From Rotaria sp. Silwood1 (lineage: Eukaryota > Rotifera > Eurotatoria > Philodinida > Philodinidae), in assembly GCA_905250075.1 (NCBI GenBank), contig CAJNOP010000869.1:16845-80844 (forward strand): 64,000 nucleotides of DNA, in the 5' to 3' direction. A program made the translations under genes and the position numbers. Positions 1 to 13,426 of this stretch are shown piece by piece. The notes beneath the pieces are model-generated. The model ran no database searches. It had not been told where the DNA came from and saw only the letters and a list, made by a program, of their open reading frames with translations. Numbering within the stretch: the first letter of the stretch is position 1; the number at the start of each line of letters is the position of its first letter.

Positions 1-2375
1 TCACAAGCATCGGTTGACTGGAAGTCATTAGAGGCTTAGCATTACTAATGGTACTATTCGGAGGTCCATTAAATGAAAACAACGACTGTGACTGTAAGGA
101 TGTACCGCCAAACAATGCTGTTGTAGTTGTTGGAGGAGGTGGTAAAGTCGTATGAAACATCCTTGCATCTTCTAGACTAGATCGTTGTTGCATAGGAAAA
201 GTATTGATATTGTTGCTAATAGCACTGCTTTGAAGAAAATCTGAATTATGAGGAAGAGGCGGTACTTGAGGCACAATAGGAAACACCGAAAATGGTGCTG
301 CAAGAGGAGGAGATGGTGATGGTAGTAAAACAGCACCGGTTGCAGGAACAACGAAAGTTCGATGTCCTGTTGGATGATAAAGTTCTGAGTACATAGAATA
401 GTAAGGGTCATTCATGCACCCGGAAGTGTTCGCAGAAGAAAATAGTGATGTTGTAGGAGAAGTAAAGCTGTAGGCGTTTATTTGCTGAGTTACAGGTGGA
501 ACTAATGTATCAGGTAACATACTAATTGAATGTGTTAAAACAGATGAATCTGGCTCTATACGAAGTTCTTGTTGATTTAAGGTCATGTTCATATCATATT
601 GTACTTACTGCTCTTGTGGTAAAGTAAATAAATCATCTAATGTCGATTGCTGTTGTTCTTGTGACCGGCTAACTGAAGAAGAGTTCAGTATGCTAAATTT
701 ATCAGATGTGTCTGAAAAAGAGAGATAACAAATCATCAACAAGTTAAACAGTATTGTCAAAATATCTGCTGAAGATGGTAAACATAAAAATTTATCGACA
801 ATTATTTTATTTGATCATAACTCGCATGATTAGCTCCTTCCACTTTTTTCATCATGTTTGTGAAAATGTCGAGCTGTGTTCGAAAAGCTGTCTGTCGAAT
901 TTTTTACTCTTTTCATCTTTAACAACTATTGAGACTTCTGTATCTGAATAGAAAAAAGTCTTTCAGAAAATTCTTACCTGTTACGAATTCAATTACAGCA
1001 CATAGATCATCCGTATCAGCAAGACTCAAACTTTTGTGGAATGCCATTTGCGGAGTGATTAGTGCTAAGTTTGAAGACGTTGCCTTTTCGATTGAACATT
1101 TGTCTACTTCGGGAATTGGTTTCAATGGTTTTATGAAGCTAGTACAAACACGTATTGTAGGTTTATAAAAAATAGATTCATCATCATCCTCTTTGTCTGC
1201 TACATCAGATTTGAATAGAGAATATTTTGTCTTTTGTAGAGCGATTTGTGGTAACTGTGGAGATGCGTTATATGCATTTATAGATTCCGTTATTCTAACA
1301 ACTGTTTTTTTGTCTTCTCTACTGTCTATTTCAGAATATCCTATAGATTTGCCATCATTAAATAAAGAAAAACATAAATCACATTCATCACCTTTTTGCT
1401 TCTTTGCATCAGATACTAATACAGAAGTATTTGCCATTAAAGAATTAGCACGCATACACAACCATGGAGTGATCTTCAGCAAATTTTCTTCATTATTATT
1501 GAACATACAAAAAATTTATGTCATTCACATTTGTTTCTATCTCGAAATTTTCTTCTTTAGTTTCACTTAAGTCTATTAAACATTCATTGTCTTCTACAAA
1601 AACATATAAAACATGAAAGTATATTTAAAATCATGTTTAGATTAAAGTAAATTTATCTAATAGAAGATACTTACGATGAGAGATGTGGTCGCGTAATCCA
1701 TACGATTCAAAGGCAGATTGTAAAGTTTTCCCAATCAACTTTTACAGATAATTTTAAAAATTTCCTATGTACTCTATAGAATCAACTTACTAAGTCGTCA
1801 TAGACGGGGTAATACGCGTCCTTTTTCTTCTTCTGCTTCGATTCATCATCATCAGACAATGATTCTTCATAATATTCTTCACAAGTTGTATTTTGATGCT
1901 TTGAATCTTTTCTTAAAAATAATTGTAACAAACATAAATTTCATTTCATTTTCAACTTACAATTTTTTAGTTTTCATACGTATACTAATATCATTTAATC
2001 GTTCTTCTAATATTTTTCTTTCATCAGCTGTTGCATTATTTATTTCATTAGTTAAATCTATTAATATTCATTCAATACAAATAAAACATGTTTTCTTTTT
2101 GTTAAATAAAAATTTCATATTTACCTTCAACCATTATTTTCTTCTAATTCTCGAGCTATGTCATTTTCTTTAAATGTTATTCGATATATGTATCAATTAT
2201 TTTTAACATTAAATCATATTTTGTATTACCACCAAAACGATATGATATATTTTAACAAAGATTTTTATATTCATTTACTAAATAAATTTTATTTATTATT
2301 GATGCACGCACTATTAAATAAAAGTTTAGCACTAATTAATTTCTCTTTAATTATATCAATTTGTGATTTATCCAC
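1..2375 (-). CDS. Unrecognised multi-exon protein with Pro/Ser-rich C-terminus (3' end off window)
   Basis: I do not recognise this gene. Reading leftwards on the minus strand there are open, splice-bounded blocks. They are a possible start near 2375 (MVDKSQIDIIKEKLISAK), a charged helical block near 2000-2065 (ATADERKILEERLNDI), an acidic/lysine block at about 1795-1915 (ESLSDDDESKQKKKKD, then YYPVYDDL) ending at GTAAGT, LIGKTLQSAFESYGLRDHI at 1676-1745, a long exon at about 975-1600, a glutamine-rich block at 620-705, and a Pro/Ser/Thr-rich exon from about 525 to the window edge. The last contains PLPHNSDFLQSS and a run of prolines and threonines. Donors such as GTAAGT and GTAAGAA are visible, but the exact joins near 540-610 and 1500 are unsure. 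Composition suggests a disordered nuclear regulator, which is inference only. It lies in the same orientation as the decayed PARP4 gene upstream. Confidence 0.45.
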
Positions 2376-2415
2376 CATTGCAATCAATAACATTGTTAAA
2401 TAAAACATCAAGTAA

Positions 2416-5400
2416 TCAAACACCTGATTCAAATGTTTGTCCATCATGTTCTTCAATAGCTACAAAAATTGTAAATGAACTTACAACAGAATATTTTATA
2501 CTAAGTTCAATTAAATCTTGTTTATATTGTTTTTTTAATAAGTTCATTTTCACATTCATCATTATATAATAGATCATTTTCATAATCTTGAATAATAGCA
2601 CGTGCTGTTAAACAATGTAAAATACGTCCTTTTGCTTCAGTTATTTTATTTCTAAATACATTTGTAACATATTCTTGATTATTTATTGTTGCTATTAATG
2701 TTGCTTTATGACAATTTTGTATAAAACGATATACAGTTAAACGCATACTATTAAATAATGATCGAATTATTTTTGGTGATTGATTAGTAAAATTTTCTTG
2801 TTGATTATCAATAGTAGCATACCAATCAATAGATATATTTGTTAGACATGGTTGATGAATATATTCAAGTATTTGAAGTACTTTTGTTTTCCACCTTGAA
2901 CGATAATTTGAATCAAATATAGTTATTAAACCACCATCTTTTATTTCATTAGCTAATTGTCTTAAATTATGTTTATTTGATGTATCACCAATTGAACATG
3001 TAAATAAACGATCATAAAACGCATGGATAATTGATTTTCTAATAATGTTAATATAGATTTAAAATCATTTATATGTCCATCAGAAAGAAGAATAAATTGT
3101 CGACCAAGTTTAGATGATGATGATGATGATAAAAGAGAATATTGATGAAGTACAGAAAATAGATCAGTATTACAACGATGATTAATGTGAATACTATAAT
3201 ACATATTGTATTATGAGATGAGACAAAACAAAACAAAAAAAAAATTTCTATATATTCATTTAGATTATCAACCATTTCAAATTTTGGATAAAATGTTAAC
3301 ATACATGCTTGAGAATTTTCATCTACTAATTGATAACTTGTATTTGTATCAGATAAAGCATATGTTTCATTTAACATTCGTGGTAAATTAACATTTTTTT
3401 AATGTTATAGAAAGAATAAAATCTTTTTCAAGTAAAACATTATCAAAAAGTTCAATCATAGCAAGACAATCAGTTAATTTTCGACGAAGTCGATGTGTTG
3501 GTGAAAATAATTCTATTATTTCATATGGCATATGTATAGATGCTTTTAGACTGAATTCAACTAATTTCATTGAAGAATTATCTAGTTCAACATTAATTGA
3601 TGGAAGTATTGTTTGATCTTTCATTTCTAAAACTTGTTTTGACTACCATAAAGCTATTTTAGCTGGCAAACGAAATATAATATCATTATTTTCAATAGAT
3701 AATTCAGCAACATATGTTATTTTAATAATCACTTCACAATTAACTGGTAAATTACTAACAGATACACTAAGCATCATGACCTTGTTCAATAGCTTCATGA
3801 TATTCACGTTTAGTTTGATCTTTTTCTTTAACTATACGTTGAATTATTTTATTATTATAATATGAGCTTCAAAATCACAAGCAGAAGAATTGTCATCAAG
3901 AGGAAATATATATTTTGCTTCAATAGGAATCAAACTTGTATTATGATAAACTTGATAAAGAACAACCTAAAAGAATTTATAAAGAATTTCATTTTTCTTT
4001 TTCAAAAAAGAAAACTCTTTTAATTTACTTCAGTATCGATTGAAATACTAAATTTAAATTGTTTTCTTTTATTAATTCGTATTCTTTTACAAGTGATCAT
4101 AGTTATTGTTCATCTTTTAGAGATTAGTTGGATTCTTTTATTGATCTGATGAAATATTTTTATCTGTAGATATAAGTAAAAATTTACAATTTACATGATT
4201 CATGAGACTAGTAGAACAGATTCTGAACTAACTATATTCTCTGATATGTCGGTCTAAGAAGAAATTTTTTTGCCACAATTATGTTAATATCTTGATGGGT
4301 AAATATTGAAAATGTCTCAAAATTTGATTCTTTATTTACATAAAATAGAAAAAAATCATAAATAGAATTCAACTATCGTACAAAAATTATTCAGAACTGC
4401 AGTCTGGGTTACTAAAAATTAGACAAAAGCAATCTAGATTCAGTTTTCAAAATAAACCATGGAATCCTAACTGTAAAAATCAACAGATGGAGATTAAATT
4501 GTAAGTATATTTTGACAAAATTTTCCTATGAACTCGTTCATACACTAAAGACATCATGTATTCCAGCATTTAAGTAAAATAACATTATACATATATACTG
4601 AAACATTTTATCTCAAAAATGAAGATTTCTCTACATGGATGTAGAACTATTTGTTTCTATCTGATGCTTTTGAAACTACCAAACTCTTTCTGTCAATAGT
4701 AGTATAAGAATTATTAGTGATTTGGTTCGAAAAAAAAACCACTTACCTTCATTTGACAACGATTTTGATTGATTTATTAAAGGATCACGAATAATAGGTA
4801 ATAATATTGGTGATTGACCCATCTTATCATGTGGTAGCCATGAAAGTTCAACAATATAGAGTAATCGTTGTTGATCAAGATTATAATTAACATATTCATC
4901 ATCCTAAATAAACATAATCATAGAAAACTAATTAAAATATCTATTTATTCTCACAGTAAACTTTGAATTGTTTTCATCATTTTTCTTTACACCATGTGAA
5001 CTATGAAAATTCTCAGATGGTTGAATTAAATTTGGTGCATATGAATAGAATTTTGCTGAGTTTCCTAATGCTACTTGACAAATACATAATAACCGTCGAC
5101 CAGGACGTGTTATACTTGGTGTTGTATATTTTAATGATGTTGAAGCTGAATCAGAAAAATAAAGTCCATATCCTAAGCATCCAATATCAGTACGTTCAAT
5201 TTCTAAATCATCAACAACTATTTTTGGTACAAGAAGACCACTAAAACAAGAAAAAGTTTGTTGTTGTTCGATTAATTTACCGTGATAAAATACCAAGAAA
5301 ATTAATATATTTTGATCCATGAAAAAGTTGTTTTTGATTAAAAAGTGTTGAACGAAAATTAAGTATATCTGTTTGTTTAGCTATACTATATATGTGATGA

Positions 5401-7046
5401 ATAATTACTAGTTCATTTCTGTAAAAAAAAAAAAAAAAAAGTACAAAAATTTTTATTTTATTAAATAATAAAAACAAATACAAACGGATTCGTTGATGAA
5501 GAAATCATATTACTAATCTTTGCATATTCATGTGTATTATTTGTTATCGTTTCTATATGACATTTTAATGCTCGATATTTTGCTTCGATTGATGCTTCTT
5601 TTATATTCCAATTTGTTAATTCATTTACAGTAACCATATCACGTAGCATGTTAATTTTAAAAAAAGGATTACAAAAAGAAATGAAAAAATATTCTACCTG
5701 ACATAAATCTAATTTATCAGTTAATGCACGACGATTATTTATAAGATCGATAACAAATAATTTCTGATGAGGAATATATGAATAGAAACGAGTTTCAGCT
5801 TCTGATCATGATTTACTATCAACTTTAATTTCAAGTAAAGCAACTTCGGCTTCAATAATCTAATAAAAACAAAACAATCCATAAAATTTCTTGATCTATG
5901 TTTCTTCATACTGTTTTAGGAGCAATTGTTTCTGGTTGTACAGAAAGTATTTTATTTAAATCACCAATTGATTCAATCCAAAATGATTCAATTAATTGAC
6001 CAACATTATTATCAAGCATTTGTGTATCAATACGATGAAAAAATAATGACTAAAAAATTAATTCGGATGATTTAAAAAAAAAAAAGGGAACAAATTTATG
6101 TTTATCTTACACGTAATAATAATTTAGAAGCTAATTTATCAGGTAATAAATCTCGAATTCGTGTTATTCGTGGCATTGTTGCAATACGATAATAATATGA
6201 AGCAAATAATTGATATAATTCATTAATATCATTACTAAATGCATATTGAATTAATGATGTTTTACCTTTTGAATTTATTATTGTTTCTTTTTCATAACGA
6301 AATCTTAATCGATAATCATTATTTGCTTGATTATTATATTCTTCAGGAATAATTTGCAGTTCTAGAGCAAAATAAACACCAGAATTTTCATTTGTTTCCT
6401 ATTTTACAAAAGAATAAATTAATATGAAATTTATTTTCAAACAAATATTTACTTTGAATATTGCCCATTTACCAATTTCAGCATGTGTTAATTCATTAAA
6501 TTGTGGTAGTTCAAAATCATCAGAATACCAAATTAAAATTATTTGATAAATCTAATTGAACAGATTTCGTTGTGCTACCTGAAAGATTTCCTCCACCTAT
6601 GAAAAAAAGAGTACAATGTAAATCTTTTCTATTTCGATCAAATCAGTTTATTAAACCTGTCACAGATATAGTACCACTTTTTGAAAAATTTTCTTTATCT
6701 TCTGCTGACGTTACAATAAATCTTTTAATATCAATAACTTGAGTTTCATTGAATAATTTACGATATTCATAACTATATTCAATAGTTACTAATGGTATAC
6801 CAAGCTGTTTAGCTCGACGAGTTTTATAGGTATCAATATCAGTGGAAACCAAAACATAATCAGTCTAGAGAAAAATTCATTTAATTATATTTATATATGA
6901 AATCATTTAACACCTACACTAGCTGTTAAAATATATGAAATATGAGCATTTTGTTCATACAAATAATTAATAAGTTCTTGTTTAGCTTTGAAACGAATGT
7001 CTCGACCAAGCTCGAGTACAAAGGTTTTACCACTTAATGGTGACAT
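2416..7046 (-). pseudogene. PARP4-like: PARP4-like (vault poly-ADP-ribose polymerase), decayed
   Basis: The domain order matches PARP4. A BRCT domain starts at the 7046 ATG (MSPLSGKTFVLELGRD) and continues at 6643-6870 (DYVLVSTDIDTYKTRRA). Next come the PARP regulatory region (about 5460-6500) and the catalytic domain, with HGS at 5313-5321, GYGLYFSDSAS near 5150 and EYVNYN at 4890-4900, so the H-Y-E triad is present. A VIT domain follows (EAKYIFPLDDNSSACDFEA near 3900), then a vWA domain (ILLSDGHINDFKS near 3070) and the region after it (ARAIIQDYENDLL). Breaks are a TAG at 3643-3645, frame jumps near 3850, 3780, 3000 and 2530, and loss of the start of vWA: sequence passes from NLNEYIEI straight to NTDLFSVL, so the metal-site half is missing. 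In other animals PARP4 is a vault-associated ADP-ribosyltransferase. This copy cannot encode the full protein. The exon structure is still readable, so decay is probably recent. Confidence 0.85.
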
Positions 7047-7912
7047 AGATGAATGATACTGTCAGCAAATGAAGACTGAAAAATAGTGAAAAGTGAACGT
7101 GTCTTTCATTTTTTATCAACGATTAGGAAAAAAAAACAAAAGTTTACGTGTAATATTCAATGACTCACACGTTATACGATACCATCTGCCAAAAGAGAAA
7201 GAGAAGAAAAGACAAAAATTATTCAACTATTAAGTGTGCTGCTATTTTTTCTTTTACAATACCGATCTCCTTTGAGTTTTGGCTTACATGAATTTCGGTC
7301 GAAAGAATTTTCGACTCAGTACGAAATTCTAGTAATCTATCGGTCCAAATTTGAAAATCGTTATAGAACTTCTGACCTCAGCTCAAACTTCTTACATTAG
7401 CTTCTCGAAAAAAACCAGATATTCTATAAAAATTTGCTGCATTTCGTAGAACTTGGCGGCATATATTCTCAATAAAACGTAGTGTCTGACAAGATGGTAT
7501 AATGCTGAGTAGTCTGCTTTGATTCTATCAGAAGTGGTGTGATCTTTTAAGATAATTATTACTTGTAGGTGTATATTTTCTAATCATTCACACCCTAAAT
7601 GCGTGCTGTTGATAAGTACTTCTTAATGATAAAGGATACCACTAAGCACTATAAAAATATATCAAGTCTTTATAGAAAAAAAAAACTTTTTATAACGATT
7701 GATGAGAAGAATTTGGGCGCGATTCGAAAATGTCTTGGACTGAAATTGTAAGTTACAATAAATTGAGCAGATTGTTTTTCTTATTCATTCGATGCTCATT
7801 CTTAATTTATATATTGTTATAAAACAAATGTTAAACAATAGAGTAACTCAAGTCATTAGGGTGCGATCTTAAGAGACGTTCCACGAGAAAATCGAACATT
7901 TTTCAATAGGGC
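7047..7912. other. Intergenic, upstream of PARP4-like start
   Basis: I see no supportable gene, repeat or RNA here. Homopolymer A/T runs and scattered stops occur in all frames. It should hold the promoter of the PARP4-like gene if one remains, but no distinct element stands out. Confidence 0.4.
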
Positions 7913-8012
7913 NNNNNNNNNNNNNNNNNNNNNNNNNNNNNNNNNNNNNNNNNNNNNNNNNNNNNNNNNNNNNNNNNNNNNNNNNNNNNNNNNNNNNNNN
8001 NNNNNNNNNNNN
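7913..8012. other. Assembly gap (100 N)
   Basis: Exactly 100 Ns, the conventional placeholder for a gap of unknown size. Sequence on either side need not be adjacent in the genome. Confidence 0.99.
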
Positions 8013-8199
8013 CGATATTTGATCACCGTTTAGATAGTTGCAGATAAAATTGTCAAAACGAATTGATCTTAGTAATTATTATGATGATTACTATGAGAAT
8101 TACTAATTATTTGTAATTCAACAAGACAAGATAGAATTGATATTATTTCGAAAAACTTGTAAATGCTCATATTCTTGTGGTGCTTATCAAATTAAGACA

Positions 8200-8915
8200 C
8201 TCACATCTCCATGAAGTTCATATTTTCCTTCAACACAATTTGTATCACTTAATGAAATAATAATTAATATCGCTTAGAACTTCTATTAAACAAAAAAATT
8301 AATGAATTAAAAAAGAAAAAAGAAAATTTAATTTACCAGTAATAAAAACCGAATATGGTTGTTGTTGTTTATCGTCAAGTTTAGTAGAAACATTGCAATA
8401 TTAATCATTTTTTTATTATTTTTTTATTTCTAATCTATAAATTTGTTCATCATTTATGACTATAAATCGATTATCGTCATCGGCATCCTTTTATCATATA
8501 ACTTGGCAATTTGCTTTATTTAATGTACAACTTAATTTTAATGATTAACCTTTCAAAAATCTATGTTTCACATTCAAGTAGTAATTATTGTTTTTCAATG
8601 ATAGCTATAGTTTCATTTAATAGACGAATAAATTCATAAGGTAAATCTTCATTAGTTACTTTTGCGGATATTTTTTTCTTGTCGATAAATACAATCATAA
8701 ATAACTGTATCATCCAAATTCAAAACGATTTTCAATTAAATATTGAGATTTATTATCAATTGCGAATTGATAATGATCATTTAGACGAATTTTCATTGCA
8801 TCTTTATACTAACGATATTCAATAATAGATTAAGACTATTCATCAAATTCAATATCTTTCAATGCATTGATTGATGAAGTTGTTCTCTTGTCTAGAATGA
8901 ATAAATTAGGAGTCA
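8200..8915 (-). pseudogene. Coding remnant of unrecognised gene
   Basis: Short protein-like blocks occur in one direction, separated by stops, frame changes and possible introns. They are ILDKRTTSSINALKDIEFDE (8844-8912), IKDAMKIRLNDHYQFAIDNK and SQYLIENRFEFG (8718-8812), VTNEDLPYEFIRLLNE (8595-8665), TKLDDKQQQPYSVFITG (8337-8395) and DTNCVEGKYELHGD (8205-8250). Composition is coding-like against an AT-rich background, but no continuous frame survives and I cannot name the family. It lies just past a sequence gap, so some of it could be an intact gene with missing pieces. The stops inside blocks, for example after KDIEFDE, favour decay. Confidence 0.35.
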
Positions 8916-9130
8916 GCTATAATGAACGTTTAGAAAAAGTTGCATCACTTAGATACCTATTGCAATTTCTTGCTCACGTCTTCAACATAACTCACGAAAT
9001 TTTCAAGATAAATTGATCTTGAACAGCATTTTGGAAAAAAACAGTTTTCTCATAATTCTATGACGCATCATCTACAAATAAATCTGAACGTTCGAGACGA
9101 TCAAAAAAAAATGCGATTGTTATATGAAAG

Positions 9131-11059
9131 TTGTTTATGAATGGTCCCTAAAATTACTATTAATTCGTATTTTTTTTACACTATTTTATTGTAGGTGATT
9201 AAGTCTTTCTTGCTATTGATTGAATCTAAAGGTTTGAAACTAAGTATCCGCACGAGCATTAACTTGATGATCCTTAACATATATAGAAAAGTTTTGAATC
9301 AGATCTGCTGAGTGCAAGTATACTTATCATGTACACAATCGTTGTTAGATGAAATCGAGATCGATTCAGTATACAATAAATAAGAGAAGAAAAATTCTTG
9401 AATTACTGCAAATTATTTGACCAATCTATGACGGAAATCAGAGATGTACACCACGTTCTGAAAAAGAGATGTGAGAAGCGCAGCCACACCTACTGGTGAC
9501 TCAAAAAATTCAGTTTGCCAGCTGTTTTTCAAACCTTTTACACTGTAATATTTCTCTACAAATAACATTCTCGTATGAATGGCAAGTTAATATTGTAGAA
9601 ATCGTGAAAGAACATACAATTTACAATGGCAAATGCACACTGATATGGTATTGGTTTCCGTATTAATTTGTTTTACATATGAATTTGTACAAATTCAAGT
9701 TTAGAATGATTTGAAATAGTATATTCGCCCTCAAGAAAATTCAATCAATTTTGAGATTGATTGATCTAATATTGGGATAATTTTTAATGAATATTTCTTA
9801 AAATTTACTAGTTACATTTCATTAATGAATGTACTAAGTAAGAGACCTCGAAATCGGATCACTTTTTGATGATCTGATCTGGTTCGACTGACAATGGCAC
9901 TATTATAATAATATTTCTTTTGCAAAAAAAAGCAGGATTTCTACATGATGAAACTCAACAATCACTAGAGTTATTTATCGAATTATGGTAAAAAGTTTAT
10001 TAATTATGATAATCACAATGAATTAAATAAATAATCAAAAATTCATTGAATTAATTCGTTGATGAACAATTGTTTTCTTTAATTAGATTCAATTTTTTTT
10101 AATATACAGTCTCAATGATAACATCGAAACATGGTCTCAAGCACTGATTCTTGTATACTACATTAATTGACAATTTTCCGTTCCATTCAGTAAGAAATCA
10201 AATTTCTAAAATTCAACTTTCCTTTCAATGTATTTTCTGACTGCAATAGTTATAACTGACTTCGGTTAGATATTAACAAGATCTGAATCTTTAATATTCT
10301 GGTCTGACGATACTATAGATGGCAGCATGTCAATATCATATTAGCTGTACATTGATTTCTATTGGCATTTATACTAATCAATGCCAACGATGTTCTTTCG
10401 TTGTATATTATTGAGAAAATAATTAATGCAAAGATTTCATTCTCTCCTCATTTAAAACTACTCAAACAAGTTTATTTAAAAATCAGTTTTTTTGTAATTG
10501 TGAAATAATTTAATTATTATTTTATTTTGTTCTCTGTCTATCCAAGGTAATTTATTCATCTATTTTTGACCTTCGCATTGTCATAAATTAGAAACGTAAT
10601 GCGAAAAAAAAGTTGAAATTGTTTTCTGGAAGGAACTATCACTAAAGAATTAAAGTAACGCAACTCATGTCAAATCGTAGCTTAACCTTCGATAATTCAA
10701 CTATTGTGATATAAGTGTTCGAAATGTTATACAATACAATAAGATTGTTTTTCGCAATTTTTGTACAAAAACTGTTTGATTTTGGTTGACGACCACCATT
10801 TCTTTTTGTCATCTTAATACTAAAAGCAATCATTTTAGATGAAATCTTATCAAAATAATTCAAATCCATTTTTATATGCTAATAAATGGTCACAACTTAT
10901 TCATAAGTAAATCTTTTCGTTTAAGTTTTGTTTTGTTTTTCCGTTGATGTTTATTTTTTTTTCTAGTTGAATATCAAAATTAATTAATATAAGTCATAGA
11001 TAAGGAACAGTTTATTTAAATAATCTTCATCATATTCTTCCTAAATATGAATCAAAAAA
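9131..11059. other. Intergenic, nothing supportable
   Basis: AT-rich sequence with stops in every frame and no convincing coding block, repeat or RNA that I can support. Confidence 0.35.
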
Positions 11060-11790
11060 CTTTTCGAAAAATTAGAAAATCATTGGCTGGATGAATCAAA
11101 ACGATATCCGAATAAGCCAAGTCGCTTTCCTGCTACAATTTATACTGTTGGATGGACACCACTCATTATCGGTCTTTTATTTATTTCTCTTGTAAGCAAG
11201 CATTTTAAATCAACTTTGTTTTTTTTAATTAATATTTTAATATAGAAATTAACAATTATCAGTCAACCATTATTAATTATATATTTGATGGACTTCTTTG
11301 AGCCATGTTCTATTATATCTATTCAATTAGTATGTGTGCTTGCTATTCATAGTTGTTTAGCCACTTTAAGTAAAAAGTTTTTACCATCATAGAATAAGTA
11401 AATTGTTCTTTATATTCGTATTTACAATAACGTTTTATTAGTTGTATTATTTAATTGAAATATTTGCTATGCAAATGCATGTTGATTATCATGGTTTGAT
11501 CTATCGTAAAGTAAGGAATCTATATTTGATTGTATAAATTAAAAAAAGTATTTATTTAGGTTCTTTGTTTATCAAGTAGTTGTTTAAATGCATTTAGTTC
11601 AGGTGAGATAACTAATGTATTCTCAAATGATGCTAGTCAAATTGAACTAATTCTGGGTTCTTTGAATTATCTATGGGTAATTTATATTAAAAGATTTTAT
11701 CTTAATATACATATCCTATTTTAAGAGTTCGCCAATTGATATAATTGCTATGATAGTTTTCTGTTGGTATTCTGTTATACGTATTGATGT
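11060..11790 (+). pseudogene. ABCC/MRP-type ABC transporter N-terminal fragment
   Basis: Spliced blocks resemble the first membrane domain of ABCC transporters. An N-terminal stretch (FEKLENHWLDESKRYP, then a PSRF motif and GWTPLIIGLLF) runs 11060-11191 and ends at GTAAGC. ISQPLLIIYLMDFFEP starts at 11246 after TATAG. YHGLIYRKV ends about 11510. LCLSSSCLNAFSSGEITN and VFSNDASQIE lie at 11561-11676. PIDIIAMIVFCWYSVIR begins about 11725. The order of LIYRKVLCLSSS, SGEITNVFSND and LNYLW is typical of the family. A TAG at 11390-11392 interrupts the frame, and no Walker A/B or second membrane domain follows, so only about the first fifth of a transporter is present. No good initiator in frame was found. 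Confidence 0.7.
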
Positions 11791-13426
11791 CAAATGATTT
11801 TGAATAATGTTTTTTTCGTTAAAAAAAACGAATACCTATTATTTACCAGATGTTGTGGCTTCCTAAATCATATCCACCTTTATGAGTAATTCAATGATTT
11901 AGGCTAATTCAAGTGATTAAGTAGGAATTTTAATTTAAGGATTTAATTGAGCAAGTTTTTATATAAGATATACTGTAATCCAAAACCATACGCGATAGAT
12001 ATTTCATTCAACTATAAAACATTTTTAAGTACACTATTAACTAGGGTCGATTAATCACATCATAGATACGATATTTTTTTAAATTATACTTTAATATCTA
12101 AATAGGAATGTTGCAAAGACATTTTTAGTTGAGCGTGTGAATGCTAGAGTGAAAAAAATCAAAAAAACACATACACACACACTTACACACATCATCAATA
12201 AATAGTAACGACGATCGTTAATAATTACGTATCTTTCTCACTTACCTTTGAAGAAAAAAACTAGCGAGGAAAATAATCGAGCGTGTGTCAAATAAATAAA
12301 GCTAGGAGTTATATGCAAGTAATACAAAAAAGTAATCAATTTAGCAAGCAAAGGATCAACGTTATTGACTTCTTTCTTTCACTGCTAAACAAACGCAGAC
12401 ACAGTTGCTTTTAATAGATTGCCGCGAACGTCAACAAGCATTTAAATCGTTCAACTTCAGCAACTGCTACAACTAGACATACAAGTCAGTTTTCCCTATG
12501 TATTGTTAAAAATCAAATACTGACACAAAGCTGTTAGCGTAATTCCTGTAGGATTATAATGTAAAACACAAGGTAGTTCTTCTTGCTAATCACAAAGAAA
12601 TTGTTTTATTCTATCTATTTTGGAATACAATTCTTCACAATCTTTTGGTGAGATCCTCTGGAGATGCAATAAAGAATTAGTTTATAATATTATAACGAGA
12701 CGTTATTGATAAACAGTTTATGATTGTATATCAACAATATTTGTCACGGTCTGGGGAGGACATAATTGTCGACCTTGTATACTTCAACGTTTCTTTTAGA
12801 TCATGTTTCACAACAATCAAGGGTTCTGTTCTTCAATGCTCTCATAATGATCTAATAATAGCTTAGAAACTTGGTCGCATTTGTCAAAAAATATTAAGAG
12901 AAAATTTACCTTTTTAAACCTTTTCAATCCCGGCAATTCTTTTTTGCACGAGCATAAAGTAAATCTTACTTCATCCTTCCTTACGTTCTGCCTTTAACCA
13001 TCAAATGTGATTGTGGCTGTGTCGATAGTCTCCTAACCCACATTCAGTTTATTGATATTGAATAAAGAAATATATTCACAGCGAAGAATACACTCTCTTT
13101 TCATGAACACAAAGGTGATTTTTAGCATGTAGGAAGATCATAGAATACAAAATTGCTTTTTTGCGTTCGGAATATAATCTATGAGATGACATTTGATTAA
13201 AAAGTGTTCAGCCATGTTCAAATCAGATAATGCCACATTGTGTTAACGATTTAGACTCAATTATCTCATATCATTGCCTGCTTGCTTCTTACTCATTGGT
13301 AGAAAGTTGTGGTCTCTTTCATTTGTCTCACTGATAATAAAATATATTTGAAGAGAACAGAAAAAGAAACTATGTGTCATTATTACATTTTATTTGCTTT
13401 TCAGATCCACATATCGTGAAAATTTC
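11791..13426. other. Intergenic / possible 5' leader of the F-box-LamG gene
   Basis: No gene is supportable. A short CA-rich patch lies at 12165-12200. A polypyrimidine tract followed by CAG at 13394-13403 looks like a splice acceptor 23 nt before the start codon of the next gene. A non-coding first exon may therefore lie in this stretch. Confidence 0.35.

Noticed and set aside
919-1570. Plus-strand open frames opposite the first gene
   Set aside because: The minus-strand frame has splice borders and coding-like composition; the plus frames are its shadows.
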